Assembly: GCA_025459265.1 (NCBI GenBank)
Contig: JALOQX010000026.1
Span: forward strand, 1 to 33,313
Source of the DNA: Pirellulaceae bacterium
Lineage (GTDB): Bacteria; Planctomycetota; Planctomycetia; Pirellulales; Pirellulaceae
DNA length: 33,313 bases
Direction: 5' to 3'
Positions within the stretch are counted from its first letter, which is position 1; the number at the start of each line of letters is the position of its first letter. The notes under the pieces were generated by a model. It was not told the DNA's origin, made no database searches, and worked only from the letters and a program-made list of their open reading frames with translations. A program made the translations under genes and the position numbers. Below are positions 1-11,481 of the stretch, one piece after another.

Positions 1-73
1 CGTGCGCGGCACGGATAATCGATCAGACCGGCCGCTGTTGCCCCCCCTTCACCGCGTCCAGGGAGTATCCGCG

Positions 74-1045
74 ATGACACGCCTATCCATCGGTCTGGCC
101 TTGTCCTGGGGATGTCTGCTCGTGCCGACGGCGTCAGCAACCGGTGCGGAGGACCAGAGCGTTGTGCAGCACGAGCGCCCGTTGCGGCTGGCGTTCATCA
201 CCTGCTGCCGGGACGCCCCTTTCTTCGAACCGGTCCAGCAGGGTATGCGGGACGCGGCGGCCAAGATGGGTGTCGAATGCAAGTGGATGGGCGTCGAGGG
301 CGTCGACATGGCGGCCCAGGCGCGGCTGATCGGGGAGGCGGTGGCCCAAGGCTACGACGGGATCGCCGTGAACCTGGTGGATCCTGAGGCGTTCGACGAG
401 GCGGTCGCGGCGGCCATCGCGCGGGGCGTGCCCGTGGTCGGCTTCAACACCGATGATCATGCCACGCCCAATGCCCGGTTGAGCTGTGTGAATCAGCGGC
501 TTTACGAAGCGGGGCGGGCGCTGGCGGAGCATGTCGCGGGCGACATCCCGGCGGGCGCCCACGTGCTGATGACGATGCACGACGAGGGGGTCTCGTCGCT
601 CCTGGACCGGCTGCGAGGCTTGCAGGACGTGCTGCGTGAGAAGAGGGTGCGCTGGACCGTATGCATCACCGGCAACGACGCCGCACACGGGACGGACGTC
701 GTGGCCAGCGCGCTGCGCACCCATCCGGACATCCGCGTGGTGCTGGGCACCGGCCAGTCGGACACCGAGGCAGCGGGGCGGGCGTTGGAACGCGATTTCG
801 CCGGACAGGGGTACTGGTCGGCCGGTTTCGATCTCTCCCCGACGACGCTGCGTTTGATCCAGGCGGGACATATCCGCGGCACGGTGGACCAGCAACCCTA
901 CGTACAGGGGTTCTATCCCGTCGTGCAGCTCACGCTGCTCCTGCGGTACGGGATTCAACCGTCAAGCTTGGACGCGGGAGCCGCGATCATCACGCGGCAG
1001 ACCGCCGCGCAGGTCCTGGAACTCACGCGGCAGAAATACCGGTGA
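74..1045 (+). CDS. Periplasmic sugar-type substrate-binding protein
   Basis: 323 aa. Residues 1-25 look like a Sec signal peptide (basic start, hydrophobic core, then ASATGA). The rest matches the periplasmic-binding-protein-like I fold used by sugar ABC transporters and LacI-type sensors: an opening beta strand RLAFITCC, the stretch ending GYDGIAVNLVDPEAFDEA, and GVPVVGFNTD. It is expected to bind a small sugar-like ligand outside the inner membrane. I chose ATG 74 because AGGGAG at 60-65 is well spaced and the signal peptide begins there; a GTG at 2 would only add a charged leader. A GATAAT hexamer at 14-19 could be a -10 box, but its -35 lies outside the window. No permease or ATPase gene follows, so the partner genes are upstream, elsewhere, or this is an orphan sensor. 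Family sure; ligand unknown. Confidence 0.88.
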   Translation: MTRLSIGLALSWGCLLVPTASATGAEDQSVVQHERPLRLAFITCCRDAPFFEPVQQGMRDAAAKMGVECKWMGVEGVDMAAQARLIGEAVAQGYDGIAVNLVDPEAFDEAVAAAIARGVPVVGFNTDDHATPNARLSCVNQRLYEAGRALAEHVAGDIPAGAHVLMTMHDEGVSSLLDRLRGLQDVLREKRVRWTVCITGNDAAHGTDVVASALRTHPDIRVVLGTGQSDTEAAGRALERDFAGQGYWSAGFDLSPTTLRLIQAGHIRGTVDQQPYVQGFYPVVQLTLLLRYGIQPSSLDAGAAIITRQTAAQVLELTRQKYR

Positions 1046-1142
1046 CGCTGATGGCGCGCTGGGGGCTCACTGCGTTCGTCCCCAGCCACCCGGCGCTGAT
1101 GGCGTTGCTGGGGGCTCACGGCGTGCGTCCCCAGCCACCCGG
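1046..1142. repeat. Two-copy 48-bp tandem hairpin repeat
   Basis: Copy 1 is 1046-1093 and copy 2 is 1094-1142. They differ at a few bases plus one single-base indel. Each unit contains GCTGGGG and, about 15 nt later, CCCCAGC, which can pair as a 7-bp stem. The array starts at the base after the TGA of the upstream gene, so it lies in that gene's 3' untranslated region. There is no T-run, so it is not a standard intrinsic terminator. I have an impression of similar units in other planctomycete genomes, but could not check it. Confidence 0.85.
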
Positions 1143-1202
1143 CAACTCCCGGAATCACGCGATCCCAGGCGGGTCGGATGGCTCGGATCACCCCCCGACG
1201 GC

Positions 1203-1229
1203 TTGATTTTTCCCGCGTGCAGCTACAAT
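1203..1229 (+). promoter_or_regulatory. Possible sigma-70-type promoter for the hybrid kinase
   Basis: TTGATT (1203-1208) and TACAAT (1224-1229) resemble -35 and -10 boxes. The 15-bp spacer is shorter than usual. It would give a leader of about 125 nt. The rest of 1143-1363 holds no gene I can support. Confidence 0.3.
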
Positions 1230-1324
1230 CTAGGAAAGGCTTTACGGTCGCTTTCTCGCGTGGCGAGCCCCCTGCGGTACGTACCGGGGTAGCAGCTCCC
1301 ACGACCGACCGCGCGGCGGCGCGT

Positions 1325-1342
1325 GTCGAGGATTCTTGCGAC
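1325..1342 (+). promoter_or_regulatory. Small leader hairpin with AGGA in the loop
   Basis: GTCG (1325-1328) pairs with CGAC (1339-1342) around a 10-nt loop that begins AGGA. GGA in a hairpin loop is the classical CsrA/RsmA recognition form. Further ANGGA motifs follow in the Shine-Dalgarno (AAGGA, 1352-1356) and across the start codon (ATGGA, 1364-1368). CsrA binding is inference, based on the csrA-like gene next door. Confidence 0.35.
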
Positions 1343-1363
1343 GACGATCCAAAGGAGGTGGTG

Positions 1364-5389
<4,026 letters not shown>

Positions 5390-5404
<15 letters not shown>

Positions 5405-6139
5405 CTGCAGGTCGCGTCGGATCTCCTTGACCAGTGCCTGGGGATTGAGCGGCTTGCGGAACCAGCGATCCACACCCGCCGGGCCCACCGCCACACCCAT
5501 GTCGGCCGGCACCCTGCCACTGACCGCAAAAACCCGCAATCCCGCAAACGCCGGATTCTGCCGGATCTGGTGAATCGTCGTCGGTCCGTCGCACCGCGGC
5601 ATCTGCATGTCCAGCAGCACCACGTCCGGCTGTTCGTGCTCCGCGAGATAGTCCAACGCGTCACTGCCGTCTGCCACGCGGTCCACCTGAAAACCACTCA
5701 ACTGCAGGAACCCGGCCAGCAACTCACGCTCGTTGGCATCGTCCTCCACCAACAGCGCTCTGCGCTCGTCCCGCTCACCGGCCACCGGCGCCGTCGAGAG
5801 GTCATCCTCCAGCGACTGAAACTCGGCCAGCACACGCTCCAGCGTCGCGTCCGCATCCGAGGAACGACCCAGTTCCAGTTGCTTCTGTACCAGCGCCAAC
5901 CCGATCGCGGCGTTGTTGAGCCGGTTGCGCAGCCGATGATTCGACATCGGCAACCCCTCCGGCCGGGCCAGCGATTCCAGGTCCGCTTCCTGCGCCAACT
6001 CGTGACGCAGCACCCGCACACTCGCCGGCGCCTGCACCCCGAGCCGCACACTCCGCCCGGCGATCCGCAGTATCTCAACCGTAATCCCCAGATGCGGGAA
6101 CATGATCTTGTCGTTTTCACGACGTGAGAGGACCAGCAT
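5390..6139 (-). CDS. CsrA domain fused to helical bundle and receiver domain
   Basis: 249 aa. Residues 1-50 are a CsrA/RsmA RNA-binding domain: it opens MLVLSRR, keeps the GVQAP segment and has Arg45 where CsrA has its key Arg44. Residues 65-115 form two predicted amphipathic helices; the first contains NHRLRNRLNNA, which resembles the phosphoacceptor helix of histidine kinases, with His68 as candidate. No ATPase domain follows. Residues 127-247 are a receiver: DD at 133-134, phosphoacceptor Asp177 in LLDMQMP, Ser207 and Lys229 in RKPL. The start has AAGGAG about 7 nt upstream and there is no break between domains. CsrA binds GGA motifs in mRNA leaders; here phosphorylation may control that. 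Single-domain CsrA is the norm, so the fusion is unusual. The opposing gene, ending 15 bp inside this one, encodes the likely partner kinase (inference). Confidence 0.92.
5945..5960 (-). promoter_or_regulatory. Internal Shine-Dalgarno and ATG within the csrA fusion
   Basis: On the minus strand GGAGGGG (5960-5954) stands six bases before an in-frame ATG (5947-5945, Met65 of the fusion). This is as good as the start of the full gene. Use of it would give a 185-aa protein with the helical bundle and receiver but no CsrA domain. Seen in the sequence; use is inference. Confidence 0.45.
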
Positions 6140-6538
6140 ACTCGTCTCCTTTCGAGCAGTTGCGCGCCGCGCTCCAGTTGCTCAGCCTGCGGTGCCGCGC
6201 CAACATCCTGCCATCGTAGGTCGTCGCTCGCACTGACTCGGCTACGGATTCCGACTCGGCTCGCGAGACATCCCCAAAAGGCAAACGCTCGGACTTCCTG
6301 CCGACCGTTCGAAGGAAACGTGCAGCCTTCCCTGGTACGCTGCTTGCCTGCTAACGGAGCGAACATCGTAACAGACCCCCGCCGAACGTCAAACACCAGT
6401 TTCTCCAGAAGGAAGGATGACAGGATGGGGAAATTGCGGAGAATGACGTCCCTGACCGATCGACCCTGCGCTGGTGCTAGCACCCTGCGCGCGCTACACT
6501 GGTGCCGCGGTGGAGCGCCTGGCTGAACTGATCAATCC
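6140..6538. other. 399-bp divergent intergenic region with GGA-rich segment and a possible 33-aa ORF
   Basis: This lies between the divergent csrA fusion and fhcB genes. The plus strand has five GGA triplets in 30 nt (6411-6440), two of them in AAGGA context. A possible small ORF starts at ATG 6425 with AAGGAAGG eight bases upstream and runs 33 codons to 6526, ending 12 bp before the fhcB start. Its product matches nothing I know. A TACACT at 6495-6500 could be a -10 box for fhcB but has no clear -35. No RNA gene is recognised. Confidence 0.4.
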
Positions 6539-7834
6539 ATGCACGAACGAACCTACTACTGCGTGGCCTGCTCCGTCTGCGGATGCGTCTGCGACGATCT
6601 GTCGGTGACGATTCGCGACGAGCAGGTGGTCCGCATGGCACCGGGATGCAAACTGGCCGAGCCGTGGTACGCGGCGCAATCATCCTGTCGAGGGATGCCG
6701 GTGGCGTTTGTCCACGGGCAACCGGCCAGCTGCGTTGAGGCCGTGGAGGCGGCGGCCGCAATTCTCGGCCGCTCGCGAGCGCCTCTGATCTACGGGCTGT
6801 CCCGCAGCAGCACGCCGGGTCAGCAGGCGGCGGTACGTCTGGCGGACGCCCTGGGTGCCACGATCGACACGACGGCCTCGACCTGTCATGCCCCATCGAT
6901 CATGGCAGTGCAGCAAGTGGGTGAATCCACGGCGACGCTCGGGGAAGTCAAGAACCGAGCCGATCTCGTGGTCTACTGGGGCAGTGATCCGCTGACAAGC
7001 CATCCGCGGCACGTGGCGCGATTCGTGGAGGCCGCGGGAGAGTATGTGCCCTTAGGTCGCCTGGGGAGGCACCTGGTCGTGATCGACGTCGTCCGCACGG
7101 CGACGGCAGCTCAGGCCGACTCGTTCGTGCAGATTGCACCGGGTGGCGATTTCGAATTGATCTGGGCGCTGCGGGCGCTGGTGCGTCGGCTCGACATCCC
7201 CGCGCGCGATTATGGTCGTGTACCCTGGGCGGTCATCACGTCGCTGGCTGAGCGTTTCCGTACCTGTTCCTACGGTGTCGCGTTCTTCGGTCTGGGACTG
7301 ACGCGTCACGGCGCAGCCCATGCAAACGTTGAAGCCCTGCTGCGGCTGGTGACCGACCTGAATGCGCATACGCGGTTCGTGGCGCGGCGCATGCGGATCC
7401 CCGGTGACGTCGCCGGCGCGGACACGGTTCTGTGCTGGCAGACCGGTTACCCGTTCAGTGTGAACCTGGCGCGCGGATACCCGCGTTACCAGCCGGGCGA
7501 GTATACGGCGAATCAGCTCCTGGTGCGCGGCGAGGTCGATGCTGTCGTGCTGGTCGGCAGCGAAGGAGTTGGCCAGTTGCTGCCCGCCGCACAGGCCGCG
7601 CTGTGCGCACTTCCGACCATCGTCCTCGACTACCCGACCACCACGTGCCCGTGGCAGGCAACCGTGCGGTTCACCACCGCCGTCTACGGGCTCCACCGCT
7701 CCGGCACGGCCTACCGGATGGACGAAGTCCCGATCCCGTTGGAGGAAATTCTGCCGACGCACCTGCCGGCCGATCACGAGATCCTGCAGTTGCTGCTGCG
7801 CGCCGTCCGGGATGCGCAGTGCACTGGCCTGTGA
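6539..7834 (+). CDS. fhcB: Formylmethanofuran dehydrogenase subunit B-like (FhcB/FwdB family)
   Basis: 431 aa, typical length. In methylotrophs and planctomycetes the Fhc complex moves the formyl group between tetrahydromethanopterin and formate; in methanogens the homologue FwdB/FmdB carries the Mo/W-pterin site and one 4Fe-4S cluster. The N-terminus has Cys8, 11, 14, 16 and 18; the C-x2-C-x3-C-DD part (11, 14, 18) matches the cluster motif of archaeal FwdB, and Cys37 could be the fourth ligand. Cys116 in TCHAPS sits near where FwdB has its active-site Cys. A Rossmann-like GSDPLTSHPRH segment follows. No fhcA, fhcC, fhcD or pterin-pathway gene is in the window, so it is separated from its usual partners. 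No clear Shine-Dalgarno precedes the ATG. Confidence 0.9.
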   Translation: MHERTYYCVACSVCGCVCDDLSVTIRDEQVVRMAPGCKLAEPWYAAQSSCRGMPVAFVHGQPASCVEAVEAAAAILGRSRAPLIYGLSRSSTPGQQAAVRLADALGATIDTTASTCHAPSIMAVQQVGESTATLGEVKNRADLVVYWGSDPLTSHPRHVARFVEAAGEYVPLGRLGRHLVVIDVVRTATAAQADSFVQIAPGGDFELIWALRALVRRLDIPARDYGRVPWAVITSLAERFRTCSYGVAFFGLGLTRHGAAHANVEALLRLVTDLNAHTRFVARRMRIPGDVAGADTVLCWQTGYPFSVNLARGYPRYQPGEYTANQLLVRGEVDAVVLVGSEGVGQLLPAAQAALCALPTIVLDYPTTTCPWQATVRFTTAVYGLHRSGTAYRMDEVPIPLEEILPTHLPADHEILQLLLRAVRDAQCTGL

Positions 7835-7853
7835 CCTGCCGCCGCGACCACGG

Positions 7854-8111
7854 TGTAGCTCACCAGTCCAGCGAGCCGCCGACACGCACGTCGGCGGGGA
7901 AAGAATCTTGTTGCGAGACGCGCCTGTAGCTCACCAGTCCAGCGAGCCGCCGACGCGGGGTCGGCGGGGAAAGAATCTTGTTGCGAGACGCGCCTGTAGC
8001 TCACCAGTCCAGCGAGCCGCCGACACAGGGTCGGCGGGGAGAGAATCTTTTTGCGGGACGCGCCTGTAGCTCACCAGTCCAGCGAGCCGCCGACACGCAC
8101 GTCGGCGGGGA
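7854..8111. repeat. Four-copy ~70-bp tandem repeat with conserved hairpin
   Basis: Units start at 7854, 7925, 7995 and 8065; the first is 71 bp, the next two 70 bp, and the last stops after the hairpin near 8111. Each carries the stem CCGCCGAC/GTCGGCGG (8 bp). The stem is identical in all four copies while the loop differs: ACGCAC in copies 1 and 4, GCGGG in copy 2, ACAGG in copy 3. The array fills most of the gap between two convergent genes (stops at 7834 and 8257). It is too regular in period and lacks repeat-spacer structure, so it is not CRISPR. Confidence 0.92.
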
Positions 8112-8187
8112 GTCCGCGTTGAGGCGCAGCTTGCCTCGAGGTCGCCAGGCCAACGCGCGTCATCCGTCGACAACGGCTCTGATCCGG

Positions 8188-8207
8188 TTCATCCTGTTCA
8201 TCCTGTC
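8188..8207. repeat. Short 9-bp tandem repeat
   Basis: TTCATCCTG occurs twice in a row (8188-8196 and 8197-8205), followed by TC. Intergenic motifs of this TCCTGTTCATCCTGTC type are, to my memory, common in many environmental bacterial genomes. Function unknown. Nothing else is visible in 8112-8256. Confidence 0.6.
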
Positions 8208-8256
8208 GCGCGACCGTCCTGTCAACTCACCGCAACCAAACCGCTGCGGGGACGGA

Positions 8257-9537
8257 TCACAGCGTCCAGGGGCTGCGCATCGGCCGGGAGAGCAGAGCCT
8301 TGGCCTCGGCGCTGGGATTTACCAGACTGCGCGTCTGCGGATCCCACACGATCTTCTCGCCCGTGCGCACGGCAATGTCACACAACAGGCTCAAGAGGTC
8401 GCTGCGCACCGCATCCTGGACATGCGACACCGCAGGGCGGTTGTCCTTGATGGCCTGGATGAAGTCCTGCGAGTGGTTGGTGCTGACCGGCAGGCTGTCG
8501 CTCTGCGGCTCAACCGGCTTGGCCGGCTGTTTGGGATCGTACGCCGGATCGCTGGCGCCGTTGCGAGCCAGTTCGCGGGCCACCTGGATCCAACCCTGGT
8601 CGCCGATGAACTTGGTACGATCGGCGCCGGGGCGGAAGATCAGCCGGACATCACCCAGCATGATGGACATGTCCCACTTGTAGACGCAGTCGTACAGACC
8701 TTCGGTCGGAATGACGCCGGTTCCCTCGACGACGACCGGTCCCGAGAGGTCGGCGCGGCTGCCCCAGACCATGATGTCCAGCGGGTGCGCGCCCCAGCCC
8801 CCCAGGTACCCGATCGACTGGCTGTAGACCCAATAGGTTCCCGGCGGCTGACAGAGGTCCGGCGTGTAGGGTCGCAGAGGAGACGGACCGCACCACATGT
8901 CGAAGTCCAGTCCGGTGGGGACGGGTGCTTCGGTGGTGGCGCCCCCCGATCCGCCATCGGGCGCGTCCACCTCGATGGTGTGCAGCTTGCCGAGCACGCC
9001 GCGGCGGACCAGCTCGCAGCCGACCCAGCAGTGCGGCAGGCTGCGTTGCTGCGTGCCGTACTGGAAGATGCGTCCCGTCTGCTCAATCACGCGCTCGATG
9101 GCCAGGTCCTGTTCGACCGTCACACCCAAGGGCTTCTCGATGTACACGTGTTTGCCGGCCCGCGCGGCCAGGATGCCGATGGGCACGTGCCAGTGATCGG
9201 GCGTGGCGATGATGACCGCGTCGATATCCTTGCGTCCCAGCAGGTCGCGGAAATCGCGATAGGCGGTGCCTTTGCAGATCGCTGCGGTGCTTTCCCGGCG
9301 ATCGGCATAGCAGTCCGCGGCCGCCACGCTCTGGAACTCCGGCAGGGACTGCGCGGAATGGAAAATGTCCCGGCCGCGCCCCCCGACACCGATGTGCCCA
9401 ACCGTCACCCGCTCGCTCGCCGGCGCCTTCGCCTCGCGGCCCAACGCGCGAGCGGACACGAACAGCGGCATCGCGATGGCACCGGCCGCGCAACCTCGCA
9501 ACATCTCCCGTCGACTATACCGTCGCTTGGCGCTCAT
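8257..9537 (-). CDS. Tat-exported Gfo/Idh/MocA family oxidoreductase
   Basis: 426 aa. The N-terminus has a twin-arginine signal (SRREML with Arg9-Arg10, then a hydrophobic stretch to ARALG), so it is probably exported folded. The Rossmann NAD(P) site is GHIGVGGRGRD (about 48-57), followed by ATPDHWH and EKPLG (134-138), where Lys is the family's usual catalytic base. The C-terminal half has the alpha/beta dimer domain with the GAHPLDIM stretch. Members oxidise or reduce sugars and polyols; planctomycetes carry many exported paralogs whose substrates are mostly unknown. The ATG has GAGGAG about 9 nt upstream. It follows the LRR lipoprotein gene on the same strand with a 51-bp gap, so the two may be cotranscribed. 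Confidence 0.93.
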   Translation of the reverse strand: MSAKRRYSRREMLRGCAAGAIAMPLFVSARALGREAKAPASERVTVGHIGVGGRGRDIFHSAQSLPEFQSVAAADCYADRRESTAAICKGTAYRDFRDLLGRKDIDAVIIATPDHWHVPIGILAARAGKHVYIEKPLGVTVEQDLAIERVIEQTGRIFQYGTQQRSLPHCWVGCELVRRGVLGKLHTIEVDAPDGGSGGATTEAPVPTGLDFDMWCGPSPLRPYTPDLCQPPGTYWVYSQSIGYLGGWGAHPLDIMVWGSRADLSGPVVVEGTGVIPTEGLYDCVYKWDMSIMLGDVRLIFRPGADRTKFIGDQGWIQVARELARNGASDPAYDPKQPAKPVEPQSDSLPVSTNHSQDFIQAIKDNRPAVSHVQDAVRSDLLSLLCDIAVRTGEKIVWDPQTRSLVNPSAEAKALLSRPMRSPWTL

Positions 9538-9588
9538 GGAACTTGCTCCTCGGGCTTGAATCTGGTCGTCGCTACGTCACACTACATG

Positions 9589-10800
9589 CTACTCGACTCC
9601 CGGCTGCCACGTGAGCGTGACCGCCGTCCGCTCCAGTCGCACCTCTTTGAGCGTCGGAATCTGTCGGAGTATGTCCAGGACCCGGTCAGTCAGACCCCGA
9701 TTGCCGCTGAGATCCAGACGTTCCAGCGCCGGACAGACCAGCGGCAGGACGTCGAGCGCATCGTCCGTCATGAACGCCTCGGAGATGGCCAGCGACCGCA
9801 GCTTCAGGGGCGGGTCGCCCGAGTCACGCAGGTATTGCAGGAAGGCGCCGTTGAGCATGATTTCGCGCAGGGTGAGCGCCTCGAGTTGCGGCAGGCGCGG
9901 CAGCACCTGCAGTGTCTCGTCGGTGATCCCGAAACAGCGTGTGAACGCAAGTGACCGCAATCGCGCCGTCACGTCGGGAAGGCCGGCCAACCGCGTCAGA
10001 CAGCCCGGGGACAGCTGCGCATCATCGATCGACAGGGCCGAGACCGACGGATGCCGCGCGACCGCCTCCAGCACGTCGTCATCAATCAGTGGACCGCCAA
10101 GCTTGAGGTCGGTGAGCCCCGGCAGGGAAACCAGCTGCGCAAAGTCCGCTCGCGCGAGCTGCCCGCAACTGCGCAGGTCCAGTACGCGCAGCCCCGGTAA
10201 CTGCCCCAGCACCGGCAGCACGTTTCCCGTGATGCCGCTCATCTCGATCAGCGCCAGGACACTCAGGCCTCCGCACTCCCGCAGCGACTGCAGCCCCGCG
10301 TCCGTGACACGGTTGAGCCGGCGCAGCCCCAGTCGCTTGACGAGTGGCACGCCGCGCAGCAGGGTCGCCAGCGCGGCGTCGTCGAGCGGTGCGTCCTGCA
10401 GAAACAACTCCTCCAGCTCGCCTAGCTCCGCCAGCCTTGCCACCGTCTCCGGCGCCGCGGGCCCCACGGCCAGCCGCAGTCGCTTGAGCTCGGGAAATTG
10501 CAGCACCGCCAGCAGCAGTTCGTCGTCCGCCGCCACACGCTCGCTCGCCAGATCCAGTCCCACCGGATAGTCGTCCGCACCGGCGTCGACGCTCCCTCCG
10601 GCCGCACGGATGCGCTCGAGCGCCTGCCGCTGAGCTTCCGTCAGTCGCGAGGCCGGCGGAGCCGGCGCGGGCGGGGCCTCCGCGGCAGCCGCCGGCGCAC
10701 GTGCGCGCTCCTTGACCGGCGGCGCGGCGTCCCGCTCGCGACAACCCGCCAGCCACATCATGCCCAGCATCAGAAGCAGTAATCGTGACACGCTGTTCAT
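9589..10800 (-). CDS. Leucine-rich repeat lipoprotein
   Basis: 403 aa. The start at 10800 opens a lipoprotein signal peptide with lipobox LAGC (Cys20); a GAGAGG box lies about 5 nt upstream. In-frame starts further upstream would bury this signal. After the Cys comes an Ala/Pro/Glu-rich linker (about 21-50), then roughly residues 85-395 are leucine-rich repeats of the F-box/AMN1-like type, with units such as LRVLDLRSCG and LERLDLSGNRGLTD about 24-27 residues long. These repeats form a curved solenoid that usually binds other proteins. Probably anchored to the membrane facing the periplasm. No enzymatic motif is visible. Partner unknown. Confidence 0.9.
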   Translation of the reverse strand: MNSVSRLLLLMLGMMWLAGCRERDAAPPVKERARAPAAAAEAPPAPAPPASRLTEAQRQALERIRAAGGSVDAGADDYPVGLDLASERVAADDELLLAVLQFPELKRLRLAVGPAAPETVARLAELGELEELFLQDAPLDDAALATLLRGVPLVKRLGLRRLNRVTDAGLQSLRECGGLSVLALIEMSGITGNVLPVLGQLPGLRVLDLRSCGQLARADFAQLVSLPGLTDLKLGGPLIDDDVLEAVARHPSVSALSIDDAQLSPGCLTRLAGLPDVTARLRSLAFTRCFGITDETLQVLPRLPQLEALTLREIMLNGAFLQYLRDSGDPPLKLRSLAISEAFMTDDALDVLPLVCPALERLDLSGNRGLTDRVLDILRQIPTLKEVRLERTAVTLTWQPGVE

Positions 10801-11221
10801 CCACACCTCTCGCGACAAGACGGCGATGGGGCACCTGGGACAACCCGCGCTTCGCTTAATGCAGCGACCATCCGGGCGTGTCGCCACATCCCAAGACCGG
10901 CTCCATCATACACCACTTCGCGAGCCGGTCCGATAAGGGGGTGGGCGGTCACGGCAAGACCCCGCTCCCCCCGGCACGCAACACGCTGCACGTGCGGCGT
11001 CTGTTGCATCGCAGGACCCGAGTCCCACTGGAGATGGAGCCGGGTGCAAGTCGATAGAAAGAAGTAGTGCCGATGCCAGCACCGCGCAGCGGGCGGGGAC
11101 GCCCATCCTGCGGCGCAGTCTGCGGATAGGCACTCACTGCTCTCCCCATTCAGGCACCGTGGCGGCGCCGCGGGGAACCGCCATACTCCACCCATCCTGA
11201 GCGCATTCGCGGGTGCGAACG
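10801..11221. other. 421-bp divergent intergenic region
   Basis: Lies between the LRR lipoprotein (minus) and the small HEAT gene (plus). A TATGAT hexamer on the minus strand (10910-10905) could be the -10 box for the lipoprotein gene, but no good -35 box is seen. An 8-bp GCACGTGC palindrome lies near 11000. Open frames here have no recognisable protein features. I see no RNA gene or repeat. Confidence 0.35.
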
Positions 11222-11440
11222 ATGACTGAGCGGCCAGATCCCCTAATCGACAAACTCATCCGGCGTCTCCAGGATCGGGACCCCGTCGTGCGGCGGAATG
11301 CCGCGGCGGCCCTGAGACTGCACGGCCCGCGCGCCGTCGCAGCGATCGCGGAACTGCAAAAGTCCCTGGCCGACGAAGACGCGAAGGTGCGGGCCGAGGC
11401 GCAACACGCACTGCGGCGCATCCGCCCGGTCGCCGCCTGA
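11222..11440 (+). CDS. Small HEAT-repeat protein
   Basis: 72 aa from ATG 11222; a GTG at 11213 would add three residues, and neither start has a strong Shine-Dalgarno. The whole protein is two HEAT-like helical hairpins: DPLIDKLIRRLQDRDPVVRRNA followed by AVAAIAELQKSLADEDAKVRAEA. These have the pattern of a conserved Asp/Pro turn and Arg/Ala helix seen in HEAT and PBS-lyase repeats. Such short proteins may cap or extend larger assemblies; nothing here shows a catalytic role. It converges on the cysteine synthase gene, with 41 bp between the stops. Probably a real gene; function unknown. Confidence 0.75.
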   Translation: MTERPDPLIDKLIRRLQDRDPVVRRNAAAALRLHGPRAVAAIAELQKSLADEDAKVRAEAQHALRRIRPVAA

Positions 11441-11481
11441 ATTCGCGGCAACCGCACCGGCGCAGCGCAGCGCCCCACTCG

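Noticed and set aside
7854..8111. CRISPR array
   Set aside because: The whole 70-bp unit is repeated with no unique spacers, and no cas gene is present.
7978..9954. Plus-strand frame of 658 codons across the repeat array and the Gfo/Idh gene
   Set aside because: It begins inside the tandem repeat and runs antisense through a well-supported gene.
10801..11195. Minus-strand 132-codon frame in the intergenic gap
   Set aside because: No known motif, no good ribosome site, and composition like chance open frames in high-G+C DNA.
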